NCBI GenBank assembly: GCA_050287105.1
Contig: JBNKBG010000015.1
Location: 1 to 40,333, forward strand
From: JAPHTQ01 sp050287105
GTDB lineage: Bacteria; Pseudomonadota; Gammaproteobacteria; Thiohalomonadales; Thiohalomonadaceae
Length of the DNA stretch: 40,333 bases
Direction: 5' to 3'
Shown one piece after another: positions 31,751 to 40,304 of the stretch. Made by a program: the position numbers and the translations under genes. The notes under the pieces are model-generated. The model saw only the letters and a program-made list of their open reading frames with translations. It did no database searches and was not told the DNA's origin. How positions within the stretch are numbered: position 1 is the first letter of the stretch; every line of letters begins with the position of its first letter.

Positions 31751-31827
31751 TGGTCGGAGCGGGGAGATTCGAACTCCCGACCCCCACAACCCCATTGTGG
31801 TGCGCTACCAGGCTGCGCTACGCTCCG
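31751..31827 (-). tRNA. tRNA-Pro(GGG)
   Basis: A 77-base cloverleaf: acceptor stem CGGAGCG/CGCTCCG, D-arm GCGC/GCGC, anticodon stem CCACA/TGTGG with loop ATGGGGT, T-arm GGGAG/CTCCC with loop TTCGAAT. The 3' ACCA is encoded. The anticodon is GGG, reading CCC and CCU proline codons. It follows the merR gene in the same direction, as in many gammaproteobacteria. Confidence 0.96.
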
Positions 31828-31954
31828 ATTGATTTCATCCGCTAACGAATGAGCCGCGCATAATACACCAGTTGCTCAACATTGAGAACACGAATATTGA
31901 TTTGCGGGGGATTCTTGTAAATGCTCGTCCAGATGAAGGAATTAGCTGTAAAAA

Positions 31955-32311
31955 CTAACTCTTCAGGATATCCAGTACTTCTTCCAGCTCCACCCTTAAC
32001 TGCTTGATGATCTGCTGACTCTGGTTGGCATCAGTTCTGTTGTCATCGCCTTCCAACTGCTGCCGTGCGCCACCGATGGTAAACCCCTGCTCGTAGAGCA
32101 GCGCGCGGATCTGGCGGATGATAATGACATCCTGTCGCTGATAATAGCGACGGTTACCGCGACGTTTTACCGGCTTGAGTTGGGGAAACTCCTGCTCCCA
32201 GTAGCGGAGTACGTGCGGTTTGACACCACACAGCTCACTTACTTCACCAATGGTAAAGTAGCGCTTGCCTGGGATTGGCGGTAATTCGTTATTGTTGCTG
32301 GGTTCCAGCAT
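31955..32311 (-). CDS. MerR family regulator next to ihfA
   Basis: 118 residues. The winged-helix motif (YFTIGEVSELCGVKPHVLRY, then WEQEF) is near residues 18-42. A basic KPVKRRGNRRYYQRQDV segment and a coiled tail (IIKQLRVELEEVLDIL) follow. It is the conserved MerR-type gene immediately downstream of ihfA in gammaproteobacteria. No Cys-rich metal site is present, so a metal sensor is unlikely. It overlaps the end of ihfA by 23 bp. Confidence 0.92.
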   Translation of the reverse strand: MLEPSNNNELPPIPGKRYFTIGEVSELCGVKPHVLRYWEQEFPQLKPVKRRGNRRYYQRQDVIIIRQIRALLYEQGFTIGGARQQLEGDDNRTDANQSQQIIKQLRVELEEVLDILKS

Positions 32312-32591
32312 ATGCCTCTACTCTTGCCTTGAGTTTTTGCCCGGGACGGAAAGTCACTACGCGGCGAGCGGTTATCGGTATTTCCTCACCTGTTTTGGGG
32401 TTTCTACCGGGTCGCTCATTCTTATCGCGCAGGTCGAAATTCCCAAAACCAGATAGTTTTACCTGGTAGCCATTCTCCAGCGCGATGCGAACTTCCTCAA
32501 AAAACTGCTCTACCAGCTCCTTGGCTTCGCGCTTGTTCAGTCCAAGCTCGTCAAAGAGCTTTTCGGCAATCGTTGCTTTTGTTAATGCCAT
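32289..32591 (-). CDS. ihfA: Integration host factor alpha subunit
   Basis: 100 residues of IHF-alpha: MALTKATIAEKLFDELGLNK, then VKLSGFGNFDLRDKNERPGRN with the DNA-bending proline (RPGRNPKTGE). It bends DNA with IhfB in replication, recombination and sigma-54 transcription. It starts 2 bp after pheT. Functional link: candidate IHF sites occur at two nif promoters in this window. Confidence 0.97.
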   Translation of the reverse strand: MALTKATIAEKLFDELGLNKREAKELVEQFFEEVRIALENGYQVKLSGFGNFDLRDKNERPGRNPKTGEEIPITARRVVTFRPGQKLKARVEAYAGTQQQ

Positions 32592-32593
32592 GA

Positions 32594-34972
32594 TTACTCT
32601 CTTAAAGTCGCTCCCAGTTCACGAACCAGGGAATTCACTACCTGTTCGATTGCAGCATCAACTTCTTCGTCAGTAAGAGTGCGTGATTGTGCTTGTAAGG
32701 TCAAGCCCAAAGCAAGACTTTTTCTACCTGAATCAATGCGTTCCCCAGCATAGAGGTCAAACAGCTTTAAGTTTTTCAGACTCTCGGGGGCAGCGTTTTT
32801 GATGCAATTTAGCACCTGATCAGCCGTAATGCCCTCCTCCACCAAAACAGCAAGATCGCGGCGAATAGCCGGAAATTTCGATATTTCGGCGAATTTCGCG
32901 ACATTTTTCTCATACAGCATATCTGCTTTAATTTCAAAGAGATAGCATTGTCCACGCAGGTCGAAGGCCTTTTCCAGGCCAGGATGAAGTGCCCCCAGCC
33001 ATCCGCAAGGTTCATCTCCAAAATAGATCCTGGCGCACTGCCCGGGGTGTAAAGCGGGGTGCTTTTCGGCAACGAAACGGAACTGGTCAGACCTGCGGGT
33101 CAGCCCTAGCAGGGCCTCAATGTCCGCTTTGACGTCAAAAAAGTCGATTTTGCGCTCCGCGCTACCCCATTGCTCCGGCATTGATGCACCGTATGCCAGC
33201 CCGGCGAGCATGTTCTCCTGTTTCGTCGCCTCGGCCTGACGGTTGAAGGCGAGACCATACTCAAACAGACGTACTCGCGGTTGCTGTCGGTTGATATTGT
33301 GCTGCAGTACTGGCAACAGGCCTGCCCAAAGCGTTGTACGCATTACCGACAGGTCGCTGGAGATCGGGTTGGCCAGGGCGATACCCTGCCCCTCCGGGTT
33401 GAGGCGCTGCTGTATCGTGGGATCAACAAAACTGTAGCTAATCGCTTCCTGGTAACCGCGGTCAGCCAACAGGCGCAGGAAATCACGCCTTTCCAGACAT
33501 CCTTCCGGCTGGGGATGCATTTGCAGCGCAGCAAGGGGGCGCTTACTGGGGAGATTCTCAAAACCGACAATACGGCCAATCTCTTCGATAAGATCCACTT
33601 CGATGGCGATATCAAAGCGGAAACTTGGCGCCGTCACCTGCCAGCCCTCGTCACACGCTGTCACCGTCATCCCCAGGCGCTTGAGGATGCCCTCCACCTC
33701 ATTTGCGGCGATTTCGCCACCGAGGATACGTGCAATCCTTTGTGCCCTGAGAAGAATGGGTTGGGGCGCTGGCAGCGCGGCCTCATTCGCCACTTCGACC
33801 AGAGGTCCAGCTTTACCTCCGACGATATCAAGCAACAACGACGTTGCACGCTCCATCGCCTGCCTGGGTAGCAGGGGATCAACACCACGCTCAAAGCGAT
33901 GTGAGGAATCGGTGTGCAGGCCATAACGCCGCGCACGGCCAACGATACTCTGCGTAGCAAAGCTGGCACTCTCAAGAAAGATATCGCAGGTCGTATCACT
34001 AACAGCGGAACTGCTGCCGCCCATTACACCTGCCATCGCCAATGGACTCTGGTGATCGGCAATAATCAGGGTATCGGCATCCAGCTCGACCTCCTGCTCA
34101 TTGAGTAGTGCCAGTTTTTCACCGGCTTTGGCACGGCGGACAACAATCCCCTTATTAAGCCTGGCCAGATCGAAGGCGTGCATCGGTTGCCCCAATTCAA
34201 GCAACACATAATTGGTCACATCGACCACGGGTCCAAGACTGCGAACACCGCTACGACGTAAACGCTCCTGCATCCACAACGGCGTTTCGGCCTTGACGTT
34301 CACATCACGAATGACGCGGCCGATGTAACGTGGGCAATCATTCGGCGCTTCGACGGCGACAGGAAAGGTGTCCTTCGTGGTGGCAGCGACACTTTCGATC
34401 GCCGGTCCGTTCACCGGCATTTGATTGATAACACCCGTCTCACGCGCGATACCGGCAACGCTAAGGCAGTCACCCCGGTTAGGTGTCAGACCTAACTCAA
34501 TGCTGACATCGTCCAGTTTCAGGTAGCGACGAATATCCTCACCAACCGGCGCATCCGGCGACAACTCGAGCAATCCCGCAGAGCTTTCTGCCAGGCCCAA
34601 CTCGGAGGCGGAACAGAGCATACCGGCAGATGGCACACCACGCAGCTTGGCCTGTTTAATCTTGAAATCTCCGGGAAGCACAGCACCGACAACCGCGACC
34701 GGCACCTTCAGGCCAACACGCACATTGGCTGCACCACAAACAATACCCAGAGATTCTTTGGCCCCGACATTGACCTCGGTAACGCGTAGCTTATCCGCAT
34801 CCGGATGCGGTTCGACTTTCAATACTTCACCGACGACTACGCCACTAAAGCTACCGGCCACCGCTTCTACCGCGTCGACTTCGAGACCAGCCATGGTCAA
34901 CTGGTGACACAACTCGTCGGTAGAAACTGAGGGATTAATCCACTCGCGTAGCCACTGTTCACTGAATTTCAT
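32594..34972 (-). CDS. pheT: Phenylalanine--tRNA ligase beta subunit
   Basis: The 792-residue beta subunit: an N-terminal OB-fold tRNA-binding domain (about 40-150; KVEPHPDADKLRVTEV), B3/B4 editing domain, B5, and a C-terminal FDX-ACB anticodon domain (SKFPAIRRDLAVLVEE). It pairs with PheS to charge tRNA-Phe and edit Tyr mischarges. It follows pheS after a 61-bp gap. Confidence 0.98.
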   Translation of the reverse strand: MKFSEQWLREWINPSVSTDELCHQLTMAGLEVDAVEAVAGSFSGVVVGEVLKVEPHPDADKLRVTEVNVGAKESLGIVCGAANVRVGLKVPVAVVGAVLPGDFKIKQAKLRGVPSAGMLCSASELGLAESSAGLLELSPDAPVGEDIRRYLKLDDVSIELGLTPNRGDCLSVAGIARETGVINQMPVNGPAIESVAATTKDTFPVAVEAPNDCPRYIGRVIRDVNVKAETPLWMQERLRRSGVRSLGPVVDVTNYVLLELGQPMHAFDLARLNKGIVVRRAKAGEKLALLNEQEVELDADTLIIADHQSPLAMAGVMGGSSSAVSDTTCDIFLESASFATQSIVGRARRYGLHTDSSHRFERGVDPLLPRQAMERATSLLLDIVGGKAGPLVEVANEAALPAPQPILLRAQRIARILGGEIAANEVEGILKRLGMTVTACDEGWQVTAPSFRFDIAIEVDLIEEIGRIVGFENLPSKRPLAALQMHPQPEGCLERRDFLRLLADRGYQEAISYSFVDPTIQQRLNPEGQGIALANPISSDLSVMRTTLWAGLLPVLQHNINRQQPRVRLFEYGLAFNRQAEATKQENMLAGLAYGASMPEQWGSAERKIDFFDVKADIEALLGLTRRSDQFRFVAEKHPALHPGQCARIYFGDEPCGWLGALHPGLEKAFDLRGQCYLFEIKADMLYEKNVAKFAEISKFPAIRRDLAVLVEEGITADQVLNCIKNAAPESLKNLKLFDLYAGERIDSGRKSLALGLTLQAQSRTLTDEEVDAAIEQVVNSLVRELGATLRE

Positions 34973-35033
34973 ATTGTTTCAAACCTGAGTCAGAATTTTA
35001 TCGTAATGATGTCGATTAACCTGCGAATCCAAT

Positions 35034-36050
35034 TTAATTGAATTGCTGCAGAAAACGCAGATCATTTTCGAAGAACAGACGTAGATCATTTACGCCGTAA
35101 CGCAGCATCGCCATACGCTCGACACCGATACCGAAGGCAAAGCCGCTGTATTTCTCACTATCGATACCAACGTGACGGAACACCTCCGGATGGACCATGC
35201 CGCAACCAAGGATCTCAATCCAGCCGGTACCACTACAAACACGACATCCTTTGCCACCACACATTACGCACTGAATATCGGCTTCGGCAGAAGGCTCCGT
35301 AAACGGGAAGTAGGAAGGGCGGAAACGAACCGCCAGTTCCTGCTCAAAGAAGTTACGCAGAAAATCGTCAAGAATACCTTTCAGATCGGCAAAGCTGACA
35401 TGCTCATCCACCAATAGACCTTCGATCTGATGGAACATTGGAGTGTGGGTCAGATCCGAATCGCAGCGATAGACACGTCCCGGCGCGATCAAACGCAGCG
35501 GCGGCTGTTGCTGTTCCATGGTACGGATCTGCACCGGTGAGGTATGCGTGCGCAACAAGGTATGCGCATCAAAATAGAAGGTGTCATGCATTGCACGCGC
35601 CGGGTGTGTCTCCGGAATATTCAACGCCTCGAAGTTATGAAAATCATCTTCGATCTCCGGACCTTCGGCAACGCTAAAACCGAGCTGGGCAAACAGTGAT
35701 TCGATGCGTTCCATCGTCTGGCTGATGGGGTGCAGACCACCGCTGGGCTGTCCTCGCCCGGGCAGGGTCACATCGACGCGCTCTGCCTCCAGACGTGTAT
35801 TCAGCACGGCGTCCTGCAATGACTGCTTACGTGCTTCAATCGCCTGCTGCACCGCACCCTTGGCCTGATTGATCACCTGACCTGCCTTGGGACGCTCTTC
35901 CGCTGAAAGTTTGCCCAGGGATTTCATCTGTTCGGTCAACACGCCCTTTTTACCCAGATAGTGCACCCGGATATCTTCCAGCGCCTGTATCTCGGTAGTC
36001 GCTGCAACTGCCGCCTCGGCCTCTTTTATCAGCCCCGTCAAATCATCCAC
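35034..36050 (-). CDS. pheS: Phenylalanine--tRNA ligase alpha subunit
   Basis: 338 residues with class II motifs: HPARAMHDTFYF, LRTHTSPVQIR (motif 2) and GIGVERMAMLRYG (motif 3). It contains the catalytic site. The first codon is GTG (36050), with TGGAG upstream. A terminator-like hairpin precedes it, so its expression may be separate from rplT. Confidence 0.98.
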   Translation of the reverse strand: MDDLTGLIKEAEAAVAATTEIQALEDIRVHYLGKKGVLTEQMKSLGKLSAEERPKAGQVINQAKGAVQQAIEARKQSLQDAVLNTRLEAERVDVTLPGRGQPSGGLHPISQTMERIESLFAQLGFSVAEGPEIEDDFHNFEALNIPETHPARAMHDTFYFDAHTLLRTHTSPVQIRTMEQQQPPLRLIAPGRVYRCDSDLTHTPMFHQIEGLLVDEHVSFADLKGILDDFLRNFFEQELAVRFRPSYFPFTEPSAEADIQCVMCGGKGCRVCSGTGWIEILGCGMVHPEVFRHVGIDSEKYSGFAFGIGVERMAMLRYGVNDLRLFFENDLRFLQQFN

Positions 36051-36090
36051 GCCATCTACTCCAATCAGGATTCTCTAGCTGTTCTGCAAA

Positions 36091-36126
36091 ACAAAAAGGG
36101 GAAAGACTGTCAGGCCTTTCCCCCTT
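36091..36126 (-). terminator. Terminator or attenuator between rplT and pheS
   Basis: On the minus strand GGGGGAAAG pairs with CTTTCCCC around a 10-base loop, followed by TTTTTGTTTTG. It should stop most transcripts from rplT. It takes the place of the pheM attenuator of enterics, but no Phe-rich leader peptide is visible before it. Confidence 0.8.
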
Positions 36127-36172
36127 CTGTAACTAAAGCGGAGGACTATGCCTCGCTTTGTTTCGTTGTTGC

Positions 36173-36529
36173 TCAGGCCAGTGCGTTTTTCGCGGTATTC
36201 GCCAGGGCAGCAAAACCTGCCTTGTCGAGTACAGCGATATCAGCCAGTACCTTACGATCGATCGCAACACCGGCCTTGTTCAGACCGTTGATCATGCGGC
36301 TATAGGAGAGTCCACACTCACGCGCAGCGGCGTTGATACGGGCAATCCACAGCGCACGGAACTGACGTTTACGCTGACGACGGTCGCGGTAAGCATACTG
36401 ACCGGCTTTGATAACCGCCTGTTTGGCTACGCGGAAGACGTTTTTACGACGACCGTAATAGCCCTTGGCCTGGGCCATAATCTTTTTGTGACGGGCACGA
36501 GCCTGTACACCACGTTTTACTCTTGGCAT
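36173..36529 (-). CDS. rplT: Ribosomal protein L20
   Basis: 118 residues: MPRVKRGVQARARHKKIMAQ, then YYGRRKNVFRVAKQAV. A 50S assembly protein and, in many bacteria, translational repressor of rpmI-rplT. Gene order infC-rpmI-rplT is universal here. Confidence 0.98.
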   Translation of the reverse strand: MPRVKRGVQARARHKKIMAQAKGYYGRRKNVFRVAKQAVIKAGQYAYRDRRQRKRQFRALWIARINAAARECGLSYSRMINGLNKAGVAIDRKVLADIAVLDKAGFAALANTAKNALA

Positions 36530-36542
36530 CGTTCCTTACTCC

Positions 36543-36737
36543 TCAACTATAGGGCAACATGCGGCGTACCATTGGTACGTCGACGGCGGCAACCATTTCG
36601 GCCGAACGCAGCTGACGCTTACGCTTGGTCGGTTTTTTGGTGAGGATGTGACGACGGAACGACTGGTGTCGCTTGAAACCGCCAGCGCTCTTTTTGAAAC
36701 GCTTGGCCGCGCCACGGTTAGTCTTCATCTTTGGCAT
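36543..36737 (-). CDS. rpmI: Ribosomal protein L35
   Basis: 64 residues, very basic: MPKMKTNRGAAKRFKKSAGG. Small 50S protein encoded between infC and rplT. GGAGT lies before the ATG. Confidence 0.98.
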   Translation of the reverse strand: MPKMKTNRGAAKRFKKSAGGFKRHQSFRRHILTKKPTKRKRQLRSAEMVAAVDVPMVRRMLPYS

Positions 36738-36840
36738 TGCTATTACTCCGAACCACGCATTGCTAGTTTAATAAAACGCACATTTATAACTGTTGGCACC
36801 ATAATGGATGGACAGTAGTGCATTCGAAGCAGACCGAGGC

Positions 36841-37365
36841 CTACTTCTTCTTTTTAGGGGCCAGCAGCATCACCATTTGGCGGCCTTCCATCTTCGGAAA
36901 CTGTTCTACTGTTCCCAATTCAGCAAGGTCGTTCTCGATCCGCTTCAATAGATCGCGACCGAGTTCCTGGTGTGCCATTTCACGGCCACGGAACCGTAAG
37001 GTTACCTTGACCCTGTCCCCTTCGTTGAGGAAGCGTGTCAGGTTGCGTAGTTTGACCTGATAATCTCCCTCTTCCGTCCCTGGACGAAACTTGATCTCTT
37101 TTACATGAACCTGTTTCTGGTTCTTCTTCGCTGCCTGGAGCTTTTTCCGCGTCTCGAACTGGAACTTGTTGTAGTCCATGATTCGGCAGACTGGTGGCTC
37201 GGCGTCGGGCGAAACCTCTACCAGATCGAGGTCTGCTTCAACAGCCATCTCCAATGCCCTGTCGGTGGCGACGACCCCGACTTGCTCTCCATCCTGGTCG
37301 ATGAGACGTACTTCCGGAACCCGTATTTCGTCATTCAGTCGGGTCTGTTTCTCTTTGGCAGCGAT
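36841..37365 (-). CDS. infC: Translation initiation factor IF-3 with AUC start
   Basis: 174 residues when read from ATC at 37365: IAAKEKQTRLNDEIRVPEVR in frame with EVSPDAEPPVCRIMDYNKFQ and KEIKFRPGTEEGDYQVKL. There is no ATG or GTG in this N-terminal part; ATG appears only at 37248, inside a conserved region. The ATC has GAGGA eight bases upstream. Rare AUU/AUC/AUA start codons are the known basis of IF-3 autoregulation. It begins 12 bp after the thrS stop. Confidence 0.93.
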   Translation of the reverse strand: MAAKEKQTRLNDEIRVPEVRLIDQDGEQVGVVATDRALEMAVEADLDLVEVSPDAEPPVCRIMDYNKFQFETRKKLQAAKKNQKQVHVKEIKFRPGTEEGDYQVKLRNLTRFLNEGDRVKVTLRFRGREMAHQELGRDLLKRIENDLAELGTVEQFPKMEGRQMVMLLAPKKKK

Positions 37366-37377
37366 TTCTTTAGTCCT

Positions 37378-39294
37378 CTAAACAGTTAGGCCGCGGCTCG
37401 CGATCTCAGCGGTCAGGAGTTTGGCAAGCGCCTCAAGGGTCATGCTGCCAAGGTCTTCACCACTACGCGTGCGCACGGCCACGGAACGATTTTCGACTTC
37501 ACGGTCCCCGACTACCAGCAGGTACGGGACGCGAAGTAGCGTGTGCTCGCGGATCTTAAAGCCGATCTTCTCATTTCTCAAGTCGGATTTGACACGAATG
37601 CCCTGATTTTTCAGATATTCTTTCACTTCCTGGACAAAAGCGGCCTGATTATCGGTAATGTTCATCGCCACCGCCTGGATCGGAGCCAGCCAAAGCGGGA
37701 AGGAACCGGCGTGTTGTTCGATGAGAATCCCGATAAAACGCTCCATCGAACCGAGAATTGCCCGGTGCAACATCACCGGCACCTGCTTGCTGCCGTCCTC
37801 GGCAATGTAATGAGCATCGAGACGGCCCGGCATGGAGAAATCGACCTGGATGGTGCCGCACTGCCAGACCCGTCCCAGACAATCCTTCAATGAGAACTCG
37901 ATCTTCGGTCCGTAGAAGGCCCCTTCGCCCGGCTGCAGGTCCCAGTCGAGACCCTTGGCATTGAGCGCCTGCTCCAGGGCGTGCTCCGCCTTGTCCCAAA
38001 CCTCGTCGGAACCAACCCGTTGCTCAGGACGGGTGGAGAGTTTGATGATGACTTCGTTAAAGCCGAAGTCCGCATAAACCATGTAGAGCAGATCAATAAA
38101 GACCGACACCTCGTCCTGGATCTGCGCCTCACTACAGAAGATGTGGGCATCGTCCTGGGTAAAGTTACGCACCCGCATAATGCCATGCAGGGTGCCCGAC
38201 GGCTCGTTGCGATGGCAGGAGCCAAACTCGGCCAGGCGCAGCGGCAGGTCACGGTAGCTCTTCAGCCCCTGATTGAACACCTGCACGTGGCAGGGGCAGT
38301 TCATCGGCTTGATCGCGTAGTCGCGATTCTCCGAGTGAGTGGTAAACATGCCATCACCGAACTTGTCCCAGTGACCGGACTTCTCCCACAGGCTGCGATC
38401 CACCACCTGTGGTGTGCGGATCTCCTGATAGCCATTGTTGCGGAAAACGTCGCGCATGTACTGCTCCACCATCTGCCACAGGGTCCAGCCATGGGGATGC
38501 CAGAAGACCATCCCCGGCGCCTCTTCCTGGGTGTGGAACAGGGAGAGCTGGCGACCGATGCGGCGGTGGTCGCGCTTCTCCGCCTCTTCCAGGCGGTGCA
38601 GGTACTCTTTCAGCGCCTTCTTGTCGGTCCAGGCGGTGCCGTAAATGCGGGTCAGCATCTCGTTCTTCGAATCGCCGCGCCAGTAGGCACCGGCCACCTT
38701 CATTAATTTGAAGGCCTTGAGTCGACCGGTGGACGGTACATGGGGACCACGACAGAGATCGGTGAAGTCGCCCTGCTTGTAGAGTGACAGCTCCTCACCA
38801 TGGGGGATCGCCTCGATAAGCTCAGCCTTGTAGGCCTCACCCATACCGCGGAAGAATTCGATGGCCTCTTCACGCGACATCACCGAACGCTCAAGCGGGA
38901 GGTCGGCGGCGACGATCTTCTCCATCTCTTTTTCAATCTGTTCGAGGTCTTCAGTGGTAAAGGGACGCTCGAAGGCAAAGTCGTAGAAGAAGCCGTCTTC
39001 AATCACCGGGCCAATGGTCACCTGGGCGGAAGGAAAAAGACGCTTTACCGCCTGGGCCAGCAGGTGGGCGGTGGAGTGACGGATGATCTCCAGCCCCTCT
39101 TCGTTCTTCTCGGTGATAATCGCCAGCTCTACATCGCTATCAATAGAGTGGGAGGTATCGACCAGCCTGTCGCCGATCTTGCCGGCCAGTGCGGCCTTGG
39201 CCAGACCGGGGCCGATATCGGCAGCAACTTCGTGAACAGTAACGGGATGATCGAATTGGCGTTTGGAGCCGTCAGGGAGGGTAATACTGGGCAT
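37378..39294 (-). CDS. thrS: Threonine--tRNA ligase
   Basis: 638 residues: N-terminal TGS domain (MPSITLPDGSKRQFDHPVTV), editing domain with HSTAHLLAQAVK, class II catalytic core with zinc Cys in MNCPCHVQVF, and an anticodon domain (VKSDLRNEKIGFKIREHTL). It charges tRNA-Thr. First gene of the thrS-infC-rpmI-rplT operon. Confidence 0.98.
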   Translation of the reverse strand: MPSITLPDGSKRQFDHPVTVHEVAADIGPGLAKAALAGKIGDRLVDTSHSIDSDVELAIITEKNEEGLEIIRHSTAHLLAQAVKRLFPSAQVTIGPVIEDGFFYDFAFERPFTTEDLEQIEKEMEKIVAADLPLERSVMSREEAIEFFRGMGEAYKAELIEAIPHGEELSLYKQGDFTDLCRGPHVPSTGRLKAFKLMKVAGAYWRGDSKNEMLTRIYGTAWTDKKALKEYLHRLEEAEKRDHRRIGRQLSLFHTQEEAPGMVFWHPHGWTLWQMVEQYMRDVFRNNGYQEIRTPQVVDRSLWEKSGHWDKFGDGMFTTHSENRDYAIKPMNCPCHVQVFNQGLKSYRDLPLRLAEFGSCHRNEPSGTLHGIMRVRNFTQDDAHIFCSEAQIQDEVSVFIDLLYMVYADFGFNEVIIKLSTRPEQRVGSDEVWDKAEHALEQALNAKGLDWDLQPGEGAFYGPKIEFSLKDCLGRVWQCGTIQVDFSMPGRLDAHYIAEDGSKQVPVMLHRAILGSMERFIGILIEQHAGSFPLWLAPIQAVAMNITDNQAAFVQEVKEYLKNQGIRVKSDLRNEKIGFKIREHTLLRVPYLLVVGDREVENRSVAVRTRSGEDLGSMTLEALAKLLTAEIASRGLTV

Positions 39295-39345
39295 TGCTTT
39301 CCTTCCGCTTCAGTGGTGATCCATACGAGAGACCACGTGATCAAT

Positions 39346-39377
39346 AAAAAAAGCACCGAGCCGACGCGCGATGCTTT
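39346..39377 (-). terminator. Terminator-like hairpin in the thrS leader
   Basis: On the minus strand AAAGCATCG pairs with CGGTGCTTT (one G-U) around a 10-base loop, followed by seven T. It sits between the likely promoter and thrS, with no gene upstream to end, so it is a probable attenuator. Confidence 0.75.
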
Positions 39378-39430
39378 GCTTTCCAGATATGGCGGTGATA
39401 GACAACCGTCCTATATCGTTGATTTTGCAT

Positions 39431-39458
39431 GGTATCACAGCGTTTTCCGCTGCGTCAA
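39431..39458 (-). promoter_or_regulatory. Candidate promoter of thrS
   Basis: TTGACG and GATACC, 16 bases apart on the minus strand, with an extended -10 (TGTGATACC). A start near 39424 would give a leader of about 130 bases. The rest of the 347-bp gap (39295-39641) shows an AACAGCGCTGTT palindrome at 39469-39480 and nothing else clear. Confidence 0.5.
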
Positions 39459-39641
39459 AAACAGCGGCAACAGCGCTGTTTTCCTGGAGCACTCATAACC
39501 GCAGGCAAGAGTTTTTTCCTGACTATGGAGTATTCCTGAGTGGTTTTGGGTACAATGCGTCGGCTCTGCGCCACCATAGTTACATTATAAATACGATGGT
39601 TTTCATGCGCTTGGAACACAATCCATGGTGAACGTTAACGA

Positions 39642-40304
39642 ATGAATGCACAGACACAGGAACGGGTAAACGTCGTTATCGACGGCAAGGCCATCCAGGC
39701 CTCCCCCACTCTGTCGGTGATCCAGGCCTTATGGAATGCTGGATATCCGCGGGTGAAAGGGGTGGGCTGCCTGGAGGGGGTCTGCGGTTCCTGTCGCGTC
39801 ATGGTACGCCGCGCCGGTGAAAACAAAGTCCGTATGGAACTGGCCTGCCAGACCCTGGTGGAAGAAGGGATGCAGGTGCTGTTCATGGTTTTCCCCAGCC
39901 CGACCCACCACCACTACGAACTCACCGATATCCAGAACTCCTGGGATGTGCAGGGTGAATTCCACCGAGTCTTCCCCGAGGCGCGCAGTTGCCGCCACTG
40001 CGGCGGTTGTTTCAGCGCCTGCCCCAAGGGCATTAACGTAGAACTGGGTGTGCAACTGGCCGTCGACGGTCGCTTCCGTGAGGCGGGCGAGCTGTTTGTC
40101 GAATGCATTATGTGCAACCTCTGCATGACCGGCTGCCCGGAGGAGATCGCCCCCAACCATGTGGGTATCTTCTCGCGCCGCGTCACCGCCTATTTCCATA
40201 TCCGCCCCTCCAATCTGATCCATCGTCTGGAAGAGCAGCGCAAGGGCGATCTCGAAATCGATCCCAATAGCCCCGGCAGCCAGCCGCAGCAGGTGACGAA
40301 ATGA
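39642..40304 (+). CDS. SdhB/FrdB-like iron-sulfur subunit with two 4Cys motifs
   Basis: 220 residues. An N-terminal [2Fe-2S] domain (CLEGVCGSC...C, about 43-69) is followed by CRHCGGCFSACPKG and CIMCNLCMTGCPEE (about 118-170). Both later motifs have the CxxCxxCxxxCP form of [4Fe-4S] clusters; true SdhB has one [3Fe-4S] with CxxxxxC. It is therefore SdhB-like but may belong to a related reductase. The next gene overlaps it by ATGA. Confidence 0.82.
   Translation: MNAQTQERVNVVIDGKAIQASPTLSVIQALWNAGYPRVKGVGCLEGVCGSCRVMVRRAGENKVRMELACQTLVEEGMQVLFMVFPSPTHHHYELTDIQNSWDVQGEFHRVFPEARSCRHCGGCFSACPKGINVELGVQLAVDGRFREAGELFVECIMCNLCMTGCPEEIAPNHVGIFSRRVTAYFHIRPSNLIHRLEEQRKGDLEIDPNSPGSQPQQVTK

Noticed and set aside
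39310..39492. Short frame across the thrS leader as a threonine leader peptide
   Set aside because: Only one Thr codon in the part near the hairpin and no convincing ribosome site.
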